53,490 nucleotides of DNA from Candidatus Zixiibacteriota bacterium (GCA_020051695.1 JAGVQM010000026.1:170329-223818); one strand, 5' to 3'. Positions 35,209 through 45,216 are shown, numbered from the stretch's first letter. The notes: generated from the sequence alone by a model not told the origin. Translations and numbers: made by a program.

Positions 35209-35313
35209 GGATATTCCCTCTGTCGGTTGTTCTGGTAGCACCTGTTCATCTATTTCGTTCGGCTGGTATGTTCGAATGGCTTTCCACCCAATTCAAACCT
35301 CTCATCATATCTT

Positions 35314-35341
35314 AAATTAATCAAAATTCTATTATTGTCAA
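35314..35341 (-). promoter_or_regulatory. Likely promoter of the exported-protein run
   Basis: On the minus strand a consensus TTGACA (35341-35336) is followed after 16 bases by TAATTT (35319-35314), a weak -10. The region is strongly AT-rich. A TATGAT lies further downstream but at the wrong distance. The leader to the ATG would be about 100 bases. Confidence 0.4.
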
Positions 35342-35822
35342 TTGAATCTGCGATGTCCTGCGCTCCTTTTATCTTGATTTGTAGGCCTGGTTTCTTGTGC
35401 GCTATCAGACGCGGATCCTTGACCATACATTACTGTTGGCCGACTCCGAGATGACAGGTACGTCAGCTCCCTGCCGAGTGTGGTAAACATCCCATAGAGT
35501 AACACCCCAGAAATCAGCATAACCCATTGAATAATTATGATTTACCTGAACCGCAGACAGGGACTCCAGTTCTCCTGCGACCGGTCGATACAAACCAGTG
35601 GACGGAAAACCGGCCTTAAGCCGGAGGCTCATCGGATAAGAGCATGGCATATAGAGATTATCGGACCGCCGAAAGAAGGCCCTTTGCCCGACCGTGGGCG
35701 TCTCCCGTTTCGCCGTGTGCCAAACGTAATCTCAACCAATCCCGGATCCGCCGGTCTTGTCTTCCGGAATATTTGTGAAGTCCGCAGGAGAAATTGATGC
35801 TGGTCGGAATTGGAATACAGCA
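35342..35822. other. Divergent intergenic region before the histidine kinase
   Basis: About 480 bases between the exported-protein run and the histidine kinase gene. Reading frames on both strands are short and lack ribosome sites and family features. No clear promoter for the kinase was seen, and no terminator or RNA gene. If the response regulator controls the neighbouring run, its operator may lie here or just before the TTGACA at 35336-35341. Confidence 0.4.
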
Positions 35823-38800
35823 ATGAGCAAAAGCACACCAAGACAAATACCGGGATCGAAAGTGCCGGAAAAGGAGATAGAGGAAACCTCGCTCACAGTA
35901 CCCCAGGTGTTCTATGTACTGCTGGGCATCATTGTGCTGTCAATCGGAGGTATGATTGCCTTCAATTACGATACGCTGTTGCAGCTGAGCGCACAGTATA
36001 CTCAATTGCTTGACGCCTCGCAGGGTATCAAACATGAGACCATTGAAAGTCACCTCCTGCTGGATCAGGCCGCTGACAGTCCGTTTACTGCAAACATCCC
36101 GGCGGTGTGGGAGCACCTCGCCCGGGCCGACCGGCACTCCTCAACGCTGGCGGAAGTACTTTCATCGAAGGGAAGCGTGCTCCGCACCGACGATCTGGAA
36201 ATCCACGAAACTTTCCGGAAACTGCGTGGGGAACTGGCGCTGTATGAACAATTCAGCCGCGAATTATTGAATGAGGCCGTTGCTCCGTCCGGCAATCCTG
36301 ATTCCGCCCGGGTGTACCAGTCGGCCCTGGAAAGTGTGATTAACTCCTCCGATAAACTGGAAGCGGCGGTCAATCGTTCCATTACCGATGACCTGCGCCG
36401 GTCGCAGATCAATCAAATTTTCCTGGCGTCGGTTTGCGTGGCGCTTTCTCTATCCATTGTGGTTGTTTTTTTCCGACTGGAACGCCGACGCAAGGAGATC
36501 ATAAAACAAATCCAGAATGCCAATCTGGCGCTCCGGGAGGAAATCGATGCTCGATGCCACACCGAAATGGCGTTGCGGGACCGCGAATGCAGTCTGCGGC
36601 AGACGCAGAAGATGGCGCATGTGGGCAGTTGGGAACTGGATACGGCTTCAGGATTGATCCGCCTTTCCGGTGAAATCTGCCGGATTTATGGTATCCCGGA
36701 AGGCAGTCAATTTGAAAGTCTGGAGAAGTCATTTGAAATCATACATCCCGACGACAGAGACAAAGTCGCTGCGACCGCCCATGGATACATCGATACCGGC
36801 GCGCTGCCGCATGCGGTGACATTCCGCATTGTCCGGCCCGACGGCGATGTGCGGTGGATTATAGCTACACAACCCGAAGCCCGGCGGTCGGGAGCGGACG
36901 ATGACGCGAAAATTATGATCGGCACCGTCCAGGACATCACCGAAATCAAACTGGCCGAACAGGAGCTGCGCGCCAGTGAAAAACGGTACCGGACACTGGT
37001 CGAAACCATGAGTGAAGGGTTGGCGGTGACCGACGAGAATGACCGCCTGACGTTCGTCAATCAGGCCTTATGCAGAATGTATGAGACTTCAACCGATACA
37101 TTTGTCGGTTTTCCGGTGACCGATTTCCTGGATGAAATGAATCAGGGAATATACCTGCAGCGTCTGCAATCAGCACGGGAAGGCCTGGTAAACCCCTATG
37201 AACTGACTGCCGTGGCGAATGGACGTGAAAAACCGCTGATGATCTCCCCGACGGCCTTCTTTGACACGGAGGGTAAATTCAAAGGCGGCATGGCCGTGGT
37301 CACCGATCTGGCCGACCGCAAACGGATTGAAAACAGACTGCGGGAAACATCAAGTATCATCAACCGCAGCCCGGCGGTGGCGTTTCTGTGGAAAAATCAG
37401 AACGGCCGGCCGGTCGAATTCGTAACGGAGAACGTGAGGCAGCTGACCGGGTATGCGGCAGATGATTTCCTGTCCGGCAAGCTGTTGTACACGGAGATTA
37501 TCCATCCCGAAGACCGGGACCGTGTCGACCGGGAAATCGCCGGCTATGCCGACGGCCCGACGAACACGGGGTTTGTGCTTCATCCCCATCGCATCGTCAC
37601 CGGCACGGACGACATTAAATGGCTGGAGACGGTCACCGAAATCAGACGGGATGATCAGGGCGTAATCACCCATTTTCAGGGTCTTGTCATCGATGTAACC
37701 GAACGGAAACTGGCGGAGGATCAACTGCAGCAACGGACACAGGAACTTGATGCCCGCATCAGGGAATTACGCTGCCTGTACGGCGCGACGCAGTTGATGG
37801 ACTCGCCGGAGCGCAGTCCGCAAGAGGTTTTCTGCGCCCTGGTCGAATTGATCCCCCCGGCAATGCAGGCGCCTTCACAAACATGCGCCCTTATTGCGGT
37901 CGAGGGGCGCAAATATGCCGGACCCACTTTTGTCCAAACCGCATGGCGCGAACAAGCCGAGATCTCTGTCGAAGGCGCAACAGCAGGGCACATAGAGGTC
38001 TGCCTTCTCGAAAATCCGCCAAACAACGGCAGGGCGGCTTTTCTGCCGGAAGAACTCAAGCTGCTCCACGCTCTGGCCGGACTGATTGGCCGCTATATCG
38101 AACGGCAGCGGACGGAAAAAAGGTTGGAGCGTATTCGGGAAGAATATGCCGCTGTCGCCAACATGACCAGCGATATTATTGTGAAATTCGACGCGGAATA
38201 TGACTGGACGTTTGTTAATGATGGCGCATGCGCATTTTGGGGCAAGCCGCGAGAGCAATTGCTCCAGCAAAACTTTTTGCAATACATGCACCCGGACGAT
38301 ATCCGCGAAACCACAGCGACGATTCTGGAAATAATTGCCGGCAAAAAGAGCATTCACCGCACTGTCAATCGCCAGAAAACTCCTCAGGGCTGGCGGGAAA
38401 TCGAATGGAGCGGCGTGCCCCTGTACGACCTTCACGGCAGATACATCGGCATGCAGGCGACCGGGCGCGACGTCACCGAGCAGCGGCAGGCCGAACGGAC
38501 CCTGTTCGAATACCAACAACAATTGCGACGGCTGGCCGCGGAGCTGTCGGCCACCGAGGAACAGGAACGCCGGCAGTTGGCCACCAAATTGCATGACGGC
38601 ACCGCACAATTGCTGGCGTTTTCCCGCATGCGCCTGATCACCCTGCTGCGCCAAGGCCAACTGGCGCCGGAGACGGCGCAAACGCTGACCACCGTCAAAC
38701 AACAAATTGAAACCGCCCTCGAACAGACAAAATCCCTGACTCTCGAATTGAGTCCGCCGGTGTTGTACGAATTGGAATTCAATGACGCCATCGAGTGGCT

Positions 38801-39227
38801 GGCGGAGTGGGCGCAATCGGAGCACGGCATCAGCACCGAATTTGCCTATGACGGCCCGCCGGTGGCGCCGGCCGGTGATATCCGCGCCGTCCTGTTTCAG
38901 GCAACCCGGGAACTGTTGATTAATATCGTCAAGCACGCCGAGGCCACCTGGGCCAGGATTACTCTCCGCCGCAACAACAACATGGTCGAAATCGAAGTGG
39001 CCGACAACGGCAAGGGGTTCAACCCTGCCACGGTGGGTATCCGGCGCGACGGCGGCGGGTTTGGACTGTTCAATATCCGCGAACGGTTGAACCTGTGCGG
39101 CGGCTGTCTGCGCATTGACTCCGGACCGGGACGGGCCAGCCGCGTGACGGTCGTCGCCCCCATCGACAAAGACAAACGAACTGAAAGAGAGGTCCACCAT
39201 GAGTATCAAAATAGTACTGGCGGATGA
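35823..39227 (+). CDS. Membrane histidine kinase with several PAS domains (NarL-type)
   Basis: A 1134-residue sensor kinase. Transmembrane helices near 26-47 and 197-218 enclose a helical periplasmic sensor of about 150 residues. Four PAS domains lie at about 260-375, 386-503, 505-626 and 770-890 (tell-tale FEIIHPDDRDKV, IIHPEDRDRVD, YMHPDDIRE), with a GAF-like domain near 640-760. The HisKA_3 domain has the phospho-acceptor in LATKLHDGTAQLL (His924). The ATPase domain has the N box ELLINIVKHAEA, DNGKGF and GGGFGLFNIRER. All catalytic features are present. It overlaps the response regulator by 29 bases. The ATG at 35823 starts at the natural N-terminus. Confidence 0.93.
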   Translation: MSKSTPRQIPGSKVPEKEIEETSLTVPQVFYVLLGIIVLSIGGMIAFNYDTLLQLSAQYTQLLDASQGIKHETIESHLLLDQAADSPFTANIPAVWEHLARADRHSSTLAEVLSSKGSVLRTDDLEIHETFRKLRGELALYEQFSRELLNEAVAPSGNPDSARVYQSALESVINSSDKLEAAVNRSITDDLRRSQINQIFLASVCVALSLSIVVVFFRLERRRKEIIKQIQNANLALREEIDARCHTEMALRDRECSLRQTQKMAHVGSWELDTASGLIRLSGEICRIYGIPEGSQFESLEKSFEIIHPDDRDKVAATAHGYIDTGALPHAVTFRIVRPDGDVRWIIATQPEARRSGADDDAKIMIGTVQDITEIKLAEQELRASEKRYRTLVETMSEGLAVTDENDRLTFVNQALCRMYETSTDTFVGFPVTDFLDEMNQGIYLQRLQSAREGLVNPYELTAVANGREKPLMISPTAFFDTEGKFKGGMAVVTDLADRKRIENRLRETSSIINRSPAVAFLWKNQNGRPVEFVTENVRQLTGYAADDFLSGKLLYTEIIHPEDRDRVDREIAGYADGPTNTGFVLHPHRIVTGTDDIKWLETVTEIRRDDQGVITHFQGLVIDVTERKLAEDQLQQRTQELDARIRELRCLYGATQLMDSPERSPQEVFCALVELIPPAMQAPSQTCALIAVEGRKYAGPTFVQTAWREQAEISVEGATAGHIEVCLLENPPNNGRAAFLPEELKLLHALAGLIGRYIERQRTEKRLERIREEYAAVANMTSDIIVKFDAEYDWTFVNDGACAFWGKPREQLLQQNFLQYMHPDDIRETTATILEIIAGKKSIHRTVNRQKTPQGWREIEWSGVPLYDLHGRYIGMQATGRDVTEQRQAERTLFEYQQQLRRLAAELSATEEQERRQLATKLHDGTAQLLAFSRMRLITLLRQGQLAPETAQTLTTVKQQIETALEQTKSLTLELSPPVLYELEFNDAIEWLAEWAQSEHGISTEFAYDGPPVAPAGDIRAVLFQATRELLINIVKHAEATWARITLRRNNNMVEIEVADNGKGFNPATVGIRRDGGGFGLFNIRERLNLCGGCLRIDSGPGRASRVTVVAPIDKDKRTEREVHHEYQNSTGG

Positions 39228-39852
39228 CCATAAACTGATCCGCGACGGGCTGCGACATTTTTTGGAAAGCGAACAGCAGATGGAAGTCCTGGCCGAGACG
39301 GACAACGGTCGGGATGCCGTGCGCCTGGCCGCCGAACTGGAACCCGACGTGGTCATCCTTGATGTTTCCATGCCCGATATGAACGGCATTGAAGCCGCGC
39401 GGCAGATCAACAGCGGCAGATCCCGGACCAAAGTCATGGCGCTTTCCATGCACTCGGACCGCCGCTTTGTCGCCCGGATGTTCCAGGCCGGCGCCGCCGC
39501 CTATCTGGTCAAAGATACGGCGATCGAGGAAGTCGCCGATGCTATCCGGACGGTCATCGACGGGAAAATGTACCTGTCTCCGCAGATCACCGGCACAGTC
39601 ATTGATGATTATGTCCAACACATGACCGGCGGCACGTCCTCTTCGCCGCTGCCGCTGACCTCCCGCGAACAGGAGGTCCTGCAATTGATCGCCGAGGGCA
39701 ACAGCACGCGGGAGATCGCCGCCATCCTGTGCCTCAGCGGCAAAACCGTGGACACCCACCGGCGGCAGATCATGGACAAACTGGATATCCACAGCATCGC
39801 CGAACTGACGAAATACGCCGTGCGTGAGGGGCTGACCACGATTGACGCGTGA
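39199..39852 (+). CDS. LuxR/NarL-type response regulator
   Basis: A 217-residue regulator. The receiver domain has the acidic pocket LADDH (Asp9, Asp10), phospho-acceptor Asp55 in VVILDVSMPDMNG, Ser/Thr and the Lys of YLVKD. The C-terminal LuxR-type helix-turn-helix reads LTSREQEVLQLIAEGNSTREIAAILCLSGKTVDTH in its core segments. GAGAGGT stands six bases before the ATG. The 29-base overlap with the kinase gene makes a cognate pair almost certain. The target genes are unknown; the divergent exported-protein run is the nearest candidate. Confidence 0.95.
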   Translation: MSIKIVLADDHKLIRDGLRHFLESEQQMEVLAETDNGRDAVRLAAELEPDVVILDVSMPDMNGIEAARQINSGRSRTKVMALSMHSDRRFVARMFQAGAAAYLVKDTAIEEVADAIRTVIDGKMYLSPQITGTVIDDYVQHMTGGTSSSPLPLTSREQEVLQLIAEGNSTREIAAILCLSGKTVDTHRRQIMDKLDIHSIAELTKYAVREGLTTIDA

Positions 39853-39871
39853 GAGCGTTGAAAGCATGATG

Positions 39872-39955
39872 CGGAGGGCGAGGGATTCGAACCCCCATGG
39901 GATTGCTCCCGGCGGTTTTCAAGACCGCTGCCTTACCAGTTAGGACTAGCCCTCC
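39872..39955 (-). tRNA. tRNA-Ser (UGA anticodon)
   Basis: On the minus strand the acceptor stem GGAGGGC pairs with GCCCTCC. The anticodon stem-loop is GCGGT-CTTGAAA-ACCGC, giving anticodon TGA, which reads UCA codons for serine. The long variable arm (GGGA and TCCC around GCAA) marks a class II tRNA, and the T loop reads TTCGAAT. The discriminator base is G, as for serine tRNAs. The 3' CCA is not encoded. It lies 93 bases downstream of glmS, on the same strand. Confidence 0.95.
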
Positions 39956-40048
39956 GGCTGGTGCAGTATACTTATTTCAACGTGCCGTCGTCAAATTGTA
40001 TTACGCCCCGGCGTTTTCGGCCTCGCGCAGCAGGCGATGCCGCCAGTC

Positions 40049-41875
40049 CTATTCCACCGTCACGCTTTTAGCCAGGTTGCGCGGCTGATCGACATCACAC
40101 CCCCGCAGCACGGCCATATGGTAGGCCAAAAGCTGCAACGGGATAATCGACAACAGCGGGGTCAGCGGCTCCATGGTTTCGGGCACCGTAATGACGTGGT
40201 CGACATAATCGTAAATTTTCGTGTCGCCCTCGGTGGCCACGGCGATGACCGGCCCCTTGCGCGCCTTGATCTCCTGGATATTCGACAACACCTTGCCGTA
40301 CACCGAATCCTGCAGCGCAATGACGACCGTGGGCACGGTCTCGTCAATTAACGCAATCGGGCCGTGTTTCATCTCGGCCGCGGGATATCCCTCGGCATGG
40401 ATATAGGAGATTTCCTTGAGTTTCAGGGCACCTTCCAGCGCCACCGGGAAATTGTACCCCCGGCCGAGGTACAGGAAATTGTTCCGCTGGTGGAAACGAT
40501 TGGCGATGGCCTTAATCTCCTCGTTTTTGTCAAGGATGCGCTGCACTTTTTGCGGGATACGGATGATCTCGTTGATCATCTCCGTCCCCCGCTCGAACGA
40601 CATGTCGCGCATCCGACCCAACATCAGCGAAATAAGCGACAAGACCGTAATCTGCGAGGTAAACGCCTTGGTCGAGGCGACGCCGATCTCCGGCCCGGCG
40701 TGAATATACACGCCGCCGTCGGATTCACGGGCAATGGTCGAGCCGACGACATTGCAAATCCCCAGCACCGTGGCGCCCTTGCGCTGGGCTTCACGCATCG
40801 CCGCCTGCGTGTCGGTGGTCTCGCCCGACTGGCTAATGACAAAGACCAGGGTGCCCGGTTCGATAATCGGCGCGCGGTAGCGGAACTCGGAGGCATATTC
40901 CACTTCCACCGGGATCCGCGCCTGGGCCTCGATCATATACTCGCCAATCATCGCCGCATGCCATGACGTTCCGCAGGCGGTGATAATTATTCTTTTCAGC
41001 GCGCCGAGTTCATCAAGGTGCGGTTTGATACCGTTAAGCCGCGCGGTGGCGCCCTTGACGTCCAGCCGCCCGCGCGTGGCGTTTTTTATGGTGGTGGGCT
41101 GCTCGAAAATCTCCTTGAGCATGAAATGCGCAAAACCGCCCTTTTCGATTTGTTCGAGCGTCCATTCCACTTCTTTAATCTGCGGCGTGACTTTCACGTT
41201 CTCGATGGTGGTCACCTCGAAGCCATCCTGCCGGATGACCGCCATTTCGCCGTCCTCAAGATACACGACCTGGTTGGTATGCTGCAGGATCGCGGAAACA
41301 TCGGAGGCAACAAAATTCTCCTTATTCCCCCGGCCCACGACCAGCGGGCTGCCCAGCCGCGCCGCCACAATCTCGCCGGGGCTGTCCTTGGACATGACCG
41401 CGATACCGTAGGTGCCGTCCACCTGCCGCAGGGCCAGTTGTACCGCTTTGACCAGATCGCCGTCATAGTATTCCTCCACCAGATGGCAGAGAATTTCGGT
41501 ATCGGTGTCGGTGCGGAACATGTGCCCCCGGCTTTTCAACAGCTCGCGGAGCGAGGCATAGTTTTCGATGATGCCGTTGTGCACCAGCGCGATTTTCCCC
41601 TTGCAGTCCAAGTGCGGGTGGGCGTTAAGGTCTGTCGGTTCGCCATGTGTGGCCCAGCGGGTATGGGCGATGCCGATTTTGGAAACAAACTCGCGGTCGG
41701 CCAGGACATTCTCCAGCCGGCTGATCTTGCCGGCCGATTTTTCAAACAACAACCCCGCCGGTTCCATCAACGCCATACCGGAGGAATCGTATCCGCGATA
41801 CTCCATCCGCTTCAACCCGGCCAGCAGAATCGGCGCGGCCAGCCGCTCACCGACATATCCAATTATCCCACACAT
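40049..41875 (-). CDS. glmS: Glucosamine-6-phosphate synthase (glutamine-hydrolysing)
   Basis: Makes glucosamine-6-phosphate from fructose-6-phosphate and glutamine, the first committed step to UDP-GlcNAc for the cell wall. The 608-residue product begins MCGIIGYVG; Cys2 becomes the N-terminal nucleophile after Met removal, so the ATG at 41875 must be the start. It shows HTRWATHGEP and HNGIIENY in the glutaminase part, then two SIS domains (CGTSWHAAM, ISQSGETTDT) and the end DQPRNLAKSVTVE. AAGGA precedes the start. The gene follows glmM, and no glmS ribozyme is expected or seen between them. Confidence 0.97.
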   Translation of the reverse strand: MCGIIGYVGERLAAPILLAGLKRMEYRGYDSSGMALMEPAGLLFEKSAGKISRLENVLADREFVSKIGIAHTRWATHGEPTDLNAHPHLDCKGKIALVHNGIIENYASLRELLKSRGHMFRTDTDTEILCHLVEEYYDGDLVKAVQLALRQVDGTYGIAVMSKDSPGEIVAARLGSPLVVGRGNKENFVASDVSAILQHTNQVVYLEDGEMAVIRQDGFEVTTIENVKVTPQIKEVEWTLEQIEKGGFAHFMLKEIFEQPTTIKNATRGRLDVKGATARLNGIKPHLDELGALKRIIITACGTSWHAAMIGEYMIEAQARIPVEVEYASEFRYRAPIIEPGTLVFVISQSGETTDTQAAMREAQRKGATVLGICNVVGSTIARESDGGVYIHAGPEIGVASTKAFTSQITVLSLISLMLGRMRDMSFERGTEMINEIIRIPQKVQRILDKNEEIKAIANRFHQRNNFLYLGRGYNFPVALEGALKLKEISYIHAEGYPAAEMKHGPIALIDETVPTVVIALQDSVYGKVLSNIQEIKARKGPVIAVATEGDTKIYDYVDHVITVPETMEPLTPLLSIIPLQLLAYHMAVLRGCDVDQPRNLAKSVTVE

Positions 41876-41891
41876 GGACTCATCCTTTCGA

Positions 41892-43241
41892 TCACTGTTC
41901 AATCGCCGCCAACGCTTCGGCCAACAGGGTGCGGGCGCGCCGCGCGGTCCGCGCTTCGGCCATCACCCGGTATATCGGCTCGGTATTCGAAGTGCGCACA
42001 TGCACCGATCCGTCAGGCAGGAACACCTTAACGCCGTCCAGCCGGCTGACCTTACCTTGTAAAAACTTTTTCTCGAGATGTTTCAAACGCCCGGCAAAAT
42101 TTCTCGGCACTGGCCGCGTCGTTCTAGCCGGATAATAGCGGGGCAATGCGGCAGCGACCGCGGAAAGCGGCTGTTTTTCGACCGCCAAAAGCGACAGCAC
42201 CAGAGCCATCCCCACTGCGGCATCGCGGCCATACGATAACGCCGGCAGGATCACCCCACCGTTGCCCTCGCCCCCGATCACCGCCCCGCGCCTTATCATC
42301 TCAGCGGCAACGTTCAACTCACCGACCTTTGACCGATAACAGCGGCACCCGAACCCGGCGGCGAGATCATCGATCACTTTCGAAGTCGACATATTAATCG
42401 CCACCGGGCCGCTCTTTTGCTGCAGGACACGCCGCACAGCCAACGCCAGCGTATATTCCTCGCCCAGCGGTCTGCCCCGCTCATCGACAATCGCCAGCCG
42501 GTCGGCGTCGGGATCCAGCGCAAAACCGAGATCGGCCTTGGTGTGCCGCACCGTCTGCCCCAGCTTGCGCAGGGCTGCAGGCACCGGCTCGGGACGCCGG
42601 GGGAAGCGGCCATCAGGCGTGCAATGAATCTTGGTGACCGTACAGCCGAGACGGCGCAGCAACTCCGGCCCGAACATACTCCCGGCCCCGTTGACCGCAT
42701 CGATAACAACATTGAACGAGCGTCGCTTGATTTTTCGGCGATCGACCACGTTCAACGCCAATACCCGTTCGAGATGATACTCCCACAAATGGTGATCAAA
42801 ATCGAATGCGCCGATTCTCCGCCATCCGACATATTTCATCCGGCCTGCGTCGGCAATTTTGAATATTTTGCCGACATCAACGGTCGGGAACGGCTTTTTC
42901 GCCCCGCCCAGGATTTTCAACGCGTTCCACTCGATGGGATTATGGCTGGCGGTAATAGCGCATCCCGCCCGCGCTTTCACATAATCGACGATAATCGGAA
43001 TAGTCGGGGTCGGGCACAACCCGATATCAAGGACATCGCAGCCGACCGACCGAAACCCCGCAATTGCGGCGGCTTTGATAATCGGCCCGGTCGGGCGGGC
43101 ATCGCCGCCGATGACGACCCGGCCGCCCTTTATAAATGTCCCAAACGCCGCGGCATAGCGCGCGGCCACCTCGGGCGTCAGGGTTTCCCCGACGATCCCC
43201 CGAATCCCGGAGACACTGCGCATTAGTTGTGTTCTACTCAT
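41892..43241 (-). CDS. glmM: Phosphoglucosamine mutase
   Basis: Converts glucosamine-6-phosphate to glucosamine-1-phosphate. The 449-residue alpha-D-phosphohexomutase has the N-terminal SVSGIRGIVG, the catalytic serine in AITASHNPIEWNALK, the metal loop DPDADRLAIVD, the sugar-binding GGEGNGGVI and the phosphate-binding RTSNTEPIYRVM. Together with the adjacent glmS it supplies the UDP-GlcNAc pathway. The distinction from phosphomannomutase rests on the glmS neighbour. The ATG at 43241 is preferred; the frame opens at 43268. Confidence 0.88.
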   Translation of the reverse strand: MSRTQLMRSVSGIRGIVGETLTPEVAARYAAAFGTFIKGGRVVIGGDARPTGPIIKAAAIAGFRSVGCDVLDIGLCPTPTIPIIVDYVKARAGCAITASHNPIEWNALKILGGAKKPFPTVDVGKIFKIADAGRMKYVGWRRIGAFDFDHHLWEYHLERVLALNVVDRRKIKRRSFNVVIDAVNGAGSMFGPELLRRLGCTVTKIHCTPDGRFPRRPEPVPAALRKLGQTVRHTKADLGFALDPDADRLAIVDERGRPLGEEYTLALAVRRVLQQKSGPVAINMSTSKVIDDLAAGFGCRCYRSKVGELNVAAEMIRRGAVIGGEGNGGVILPALSYGRDAAVGMALVLSLLAVEKQPLSAVAAALPRYYPARTTRPVPRNFAGRLKHLEKKFLQGKVSRLDGVKVFLPDGSVHVRTSNTEPIYRVMAEARTARRARTLLAEALAAIEQ

Positions 43242-43440
43242 CGGTCTTCTACCCTCAGGGCAAATCAAGTCCCTCCATATACATTCGGCACAACGGCCCG
43301 CGGCCTAATCTGATTGTCCCCGCCGCCGGTGTCAATGGACAATACGGCCTGACGGCGCATTTGGATGGCGGGCGGCAGCTTCATCCTTGACCGCCGAACC
43401 CCATGCCGCATATTGCCCTACAAATCAGCGAGGCGGCTTG

Positions 43441-43904
43441 ATGAACCGTTTAATCGAAATTTTGGGCACTTTGGACGGCTACGCCTGGGGGCCGGTAACG
43501 ATAATTCTCTTGTTGGGGACCGGAATTTTCCTGGCCTTTCGCATGGGGTTTCCCCAGATCAGGCATTTTTTTCACGCCATCGGCTTGATTTCCGGGCGGT
43601 ACGATAATCCCGAAGATGAGGGCGCCCTGACCCATTTTCAGGCGCCGGCAGCCGCACTTTCGGCCACAATTATCGCCGGATGTATGTGCTGGTGATTCCG
43701 CTTGGCGCGTATTCCAAAGTCGACCTGGTCTGGCTGTTATCCAATATTTTTAATGCCTGCATGGCGTTTCCCAACCTGGTCGGGATTTTATTACTCTCGC
43801 CGGTGGTGTATCGACTCGCAAAAGATTATTTCTCCCGCGAGCACAAACCGGTGCAGAAAAAAGCCCCGATTTCCCGGCGGTTTTGGAAGATGACGGCGGA
43901 GTAA
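43441..43904 (+). pseudogene. Remnant of an alanine/glycine:cation symporter (AGCS) with a large internal deletion
   Basis: The first 80 codons (43441-43695) read as the AGCS N-terminus: WGPVTIILLLGTGIFLAFRMGFPQ, then FFHAIGLISGRYDNPEDEGALTHFQA and ALSATI, given in pieces. It then hits a stop at 43693-43695. In a second frame (43680-43904) the C-terminal end of the same family continues: VDLVWLLSNIFNACMAFPNLVGILLL and a basic tail. About 300 residues of transmembrane core are missing between the two. GAGG seven bases before the ATG shows the original start is intact. The product cannot work as a transporter. Confidence 0.8.
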
Positions 43905-43947
43905 GGGGACGGAGTGACAACGGCAAAACATCAAGCTCGTCTGTTGA

Positions 43948-45216
43948 TTATTTCAACGTGTCCCAATCCAATTTGGCCAGCGCCTTTTCACCGCCGGGGC
44001 CGATGATGGAGATGGCGACGCTGCCGGGACGAAACAATTCGTTGGCAAAATCACGGACGTCCTGAGCGGTCACCGCATCGATCTCTTTCATGGTCTGGCG
44101 GGCGGTCTGATATTTGCCGGTGAACATTTCATGGCGCGCCAAGCGATGCATGCGGTTGGATGACGATTCCAAGCCGATGATCAAATTGCCCCTGATCTGA
44201 TTTTTAATATCGTGGAGCAGGTGGGCCGGCACCAACCGCCGCTTGGTGTTCCTGAATTCCCGCAAAACCAGTTCGGTCGCTTTCAGGGCCTGTCGCGGCG
44301 TCGTGCCGAAATACGCGCCGAACAAACCGGTGTCGACAAAGAAATCATGGAAGGAGTAGACGTTGTACACCAGCCCGTGTCTCTCCCGCAGGGATTGGAA
44401 CAGCCGCGAACTCATGCCGCCGCCGAGCAGGTTATGCAGGATTAATAGCGGATACCGGCGGCGGTCGACAAACGGTGTTGCGCGCACGCCGACGCAGACA
44501 TGGGATTGGTTGAGCTTGCGATCGCAGCCCACGTTCTGCAACGGGACCGCAGCCGGCGGCTTCTGCGGTTGTTCGGGTGCAGTCGTGCCGGTGAAGCGGC
44601 AATGACGGCGGGCCAGCCGGACCAGGTGCTCATGGTCGACGCGGCCGGAAGCCACCACCAGCGTTTTCTCCGGCACATAATGCGCACGCAAATAATCAGT
44701 GAGGTCCCGGCGGGTGATTTTCGAGACACTGCGGATAGAACCCATGATGGGCCGGCCAACCGGGTGGCCGACCCACAGGTTTTCACAAAACAAATCGTGG
44801 ACTAAATCCGACGGGGCGTCCTCGACATCGCGGATTTCCTCACAGATAACTTTCCGCTCCTTGAGGACATCGTGGCTCGATAAGCGCGGATTTATCAGCA
44901 TGTCGGCCAGGACATCCATCGCCCGGGGAAGATGTTCATCGAGTACGCGCGCATAATAGCAGGTCTGTTCGCGCGCGGTAAAAGCGTTCATACTACCGCC
45001 CAGGGATTCCAGCGCCAGGGCGATATCCCGCGCCGAGCGCCGCCTGGTCCCCTTGAACACCATGTGCTCCAGGAAATGCGAGATCCCGGCCAGCGGCCGC
45101 GGTTCATGCCGCGAACCGACCTCGACCCAGATACCGAGTGAGACCGACCGAAAACCCGGCACGTTCTCCGAGATAATCCGCAGCCCGTTGTTTAAAACCG
45201 TCTTTCTATATGGCAC
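43948..45216 (-). CDS. M16 family zinc peptidase
   Basis: A 422-residue M16 peptidase of the mitochondrial processing peptidase kind. The inverted zinc motif HFLEH (His47-His51) and the downstream Glu of ICEEIRD are present in the N-terminal half, so it should be active. The C-terminal half has LLGGGMSSRLFQSLRERHGLVYNVYS, the usual R-Y-like substrate region. The role in bacteria is not settled. It follows pnp, a common neighbour. A GTG at 45216 has GAGGT close upstream and gives the family-like start MPYRKTVLNNGL; a GTG at 45237 is the alternative. Confidence 0.92.
   Translation of the reverse strand: MPYRKTVLNNGLRIISENVPGFRSVSLGIWVEVGSRHEPRPLAGISHFLEHMVFKGTRRRSARDIALALESLGGSMNAFTAREQTCYYARVLDEHLPRAMDVLADMLINPRLSSHDVLKERKVICEEIRDVEDAPSDLVHDLFCENLWVGHPVGRPIMGSIRSVSKITRRDLTDYLRAHYVPEKTLVVASGRVDHEHLVRLARRHCRFTGTTAPEQPQKPPAAVPLQNVGCDRKLNQSHVCVGVRATPFVDRRRYPLLILHNLLGGGMSSRLFQSLRERHGLVYNVYSFHDFFVDTGLFGAYFGTTPRQALKATELVLREFRNTKRRLVPAHLLHDIKNQIRGNLIIGLESSSNRMHRLARHEMFTGKYQTARQTMKEIDAVTAQDVRDFANELFRPGSVAISIIGPGGEKALAKLDWDTLK

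Noticed and set aside
41876-41902. glmS ribozyme or longer GlmS start
   Set aside because: GlmS must begin Met-Cys, which fixes the start at 41875. glmM ends only 16 bases upstream, leaving no room for the ribozyme.
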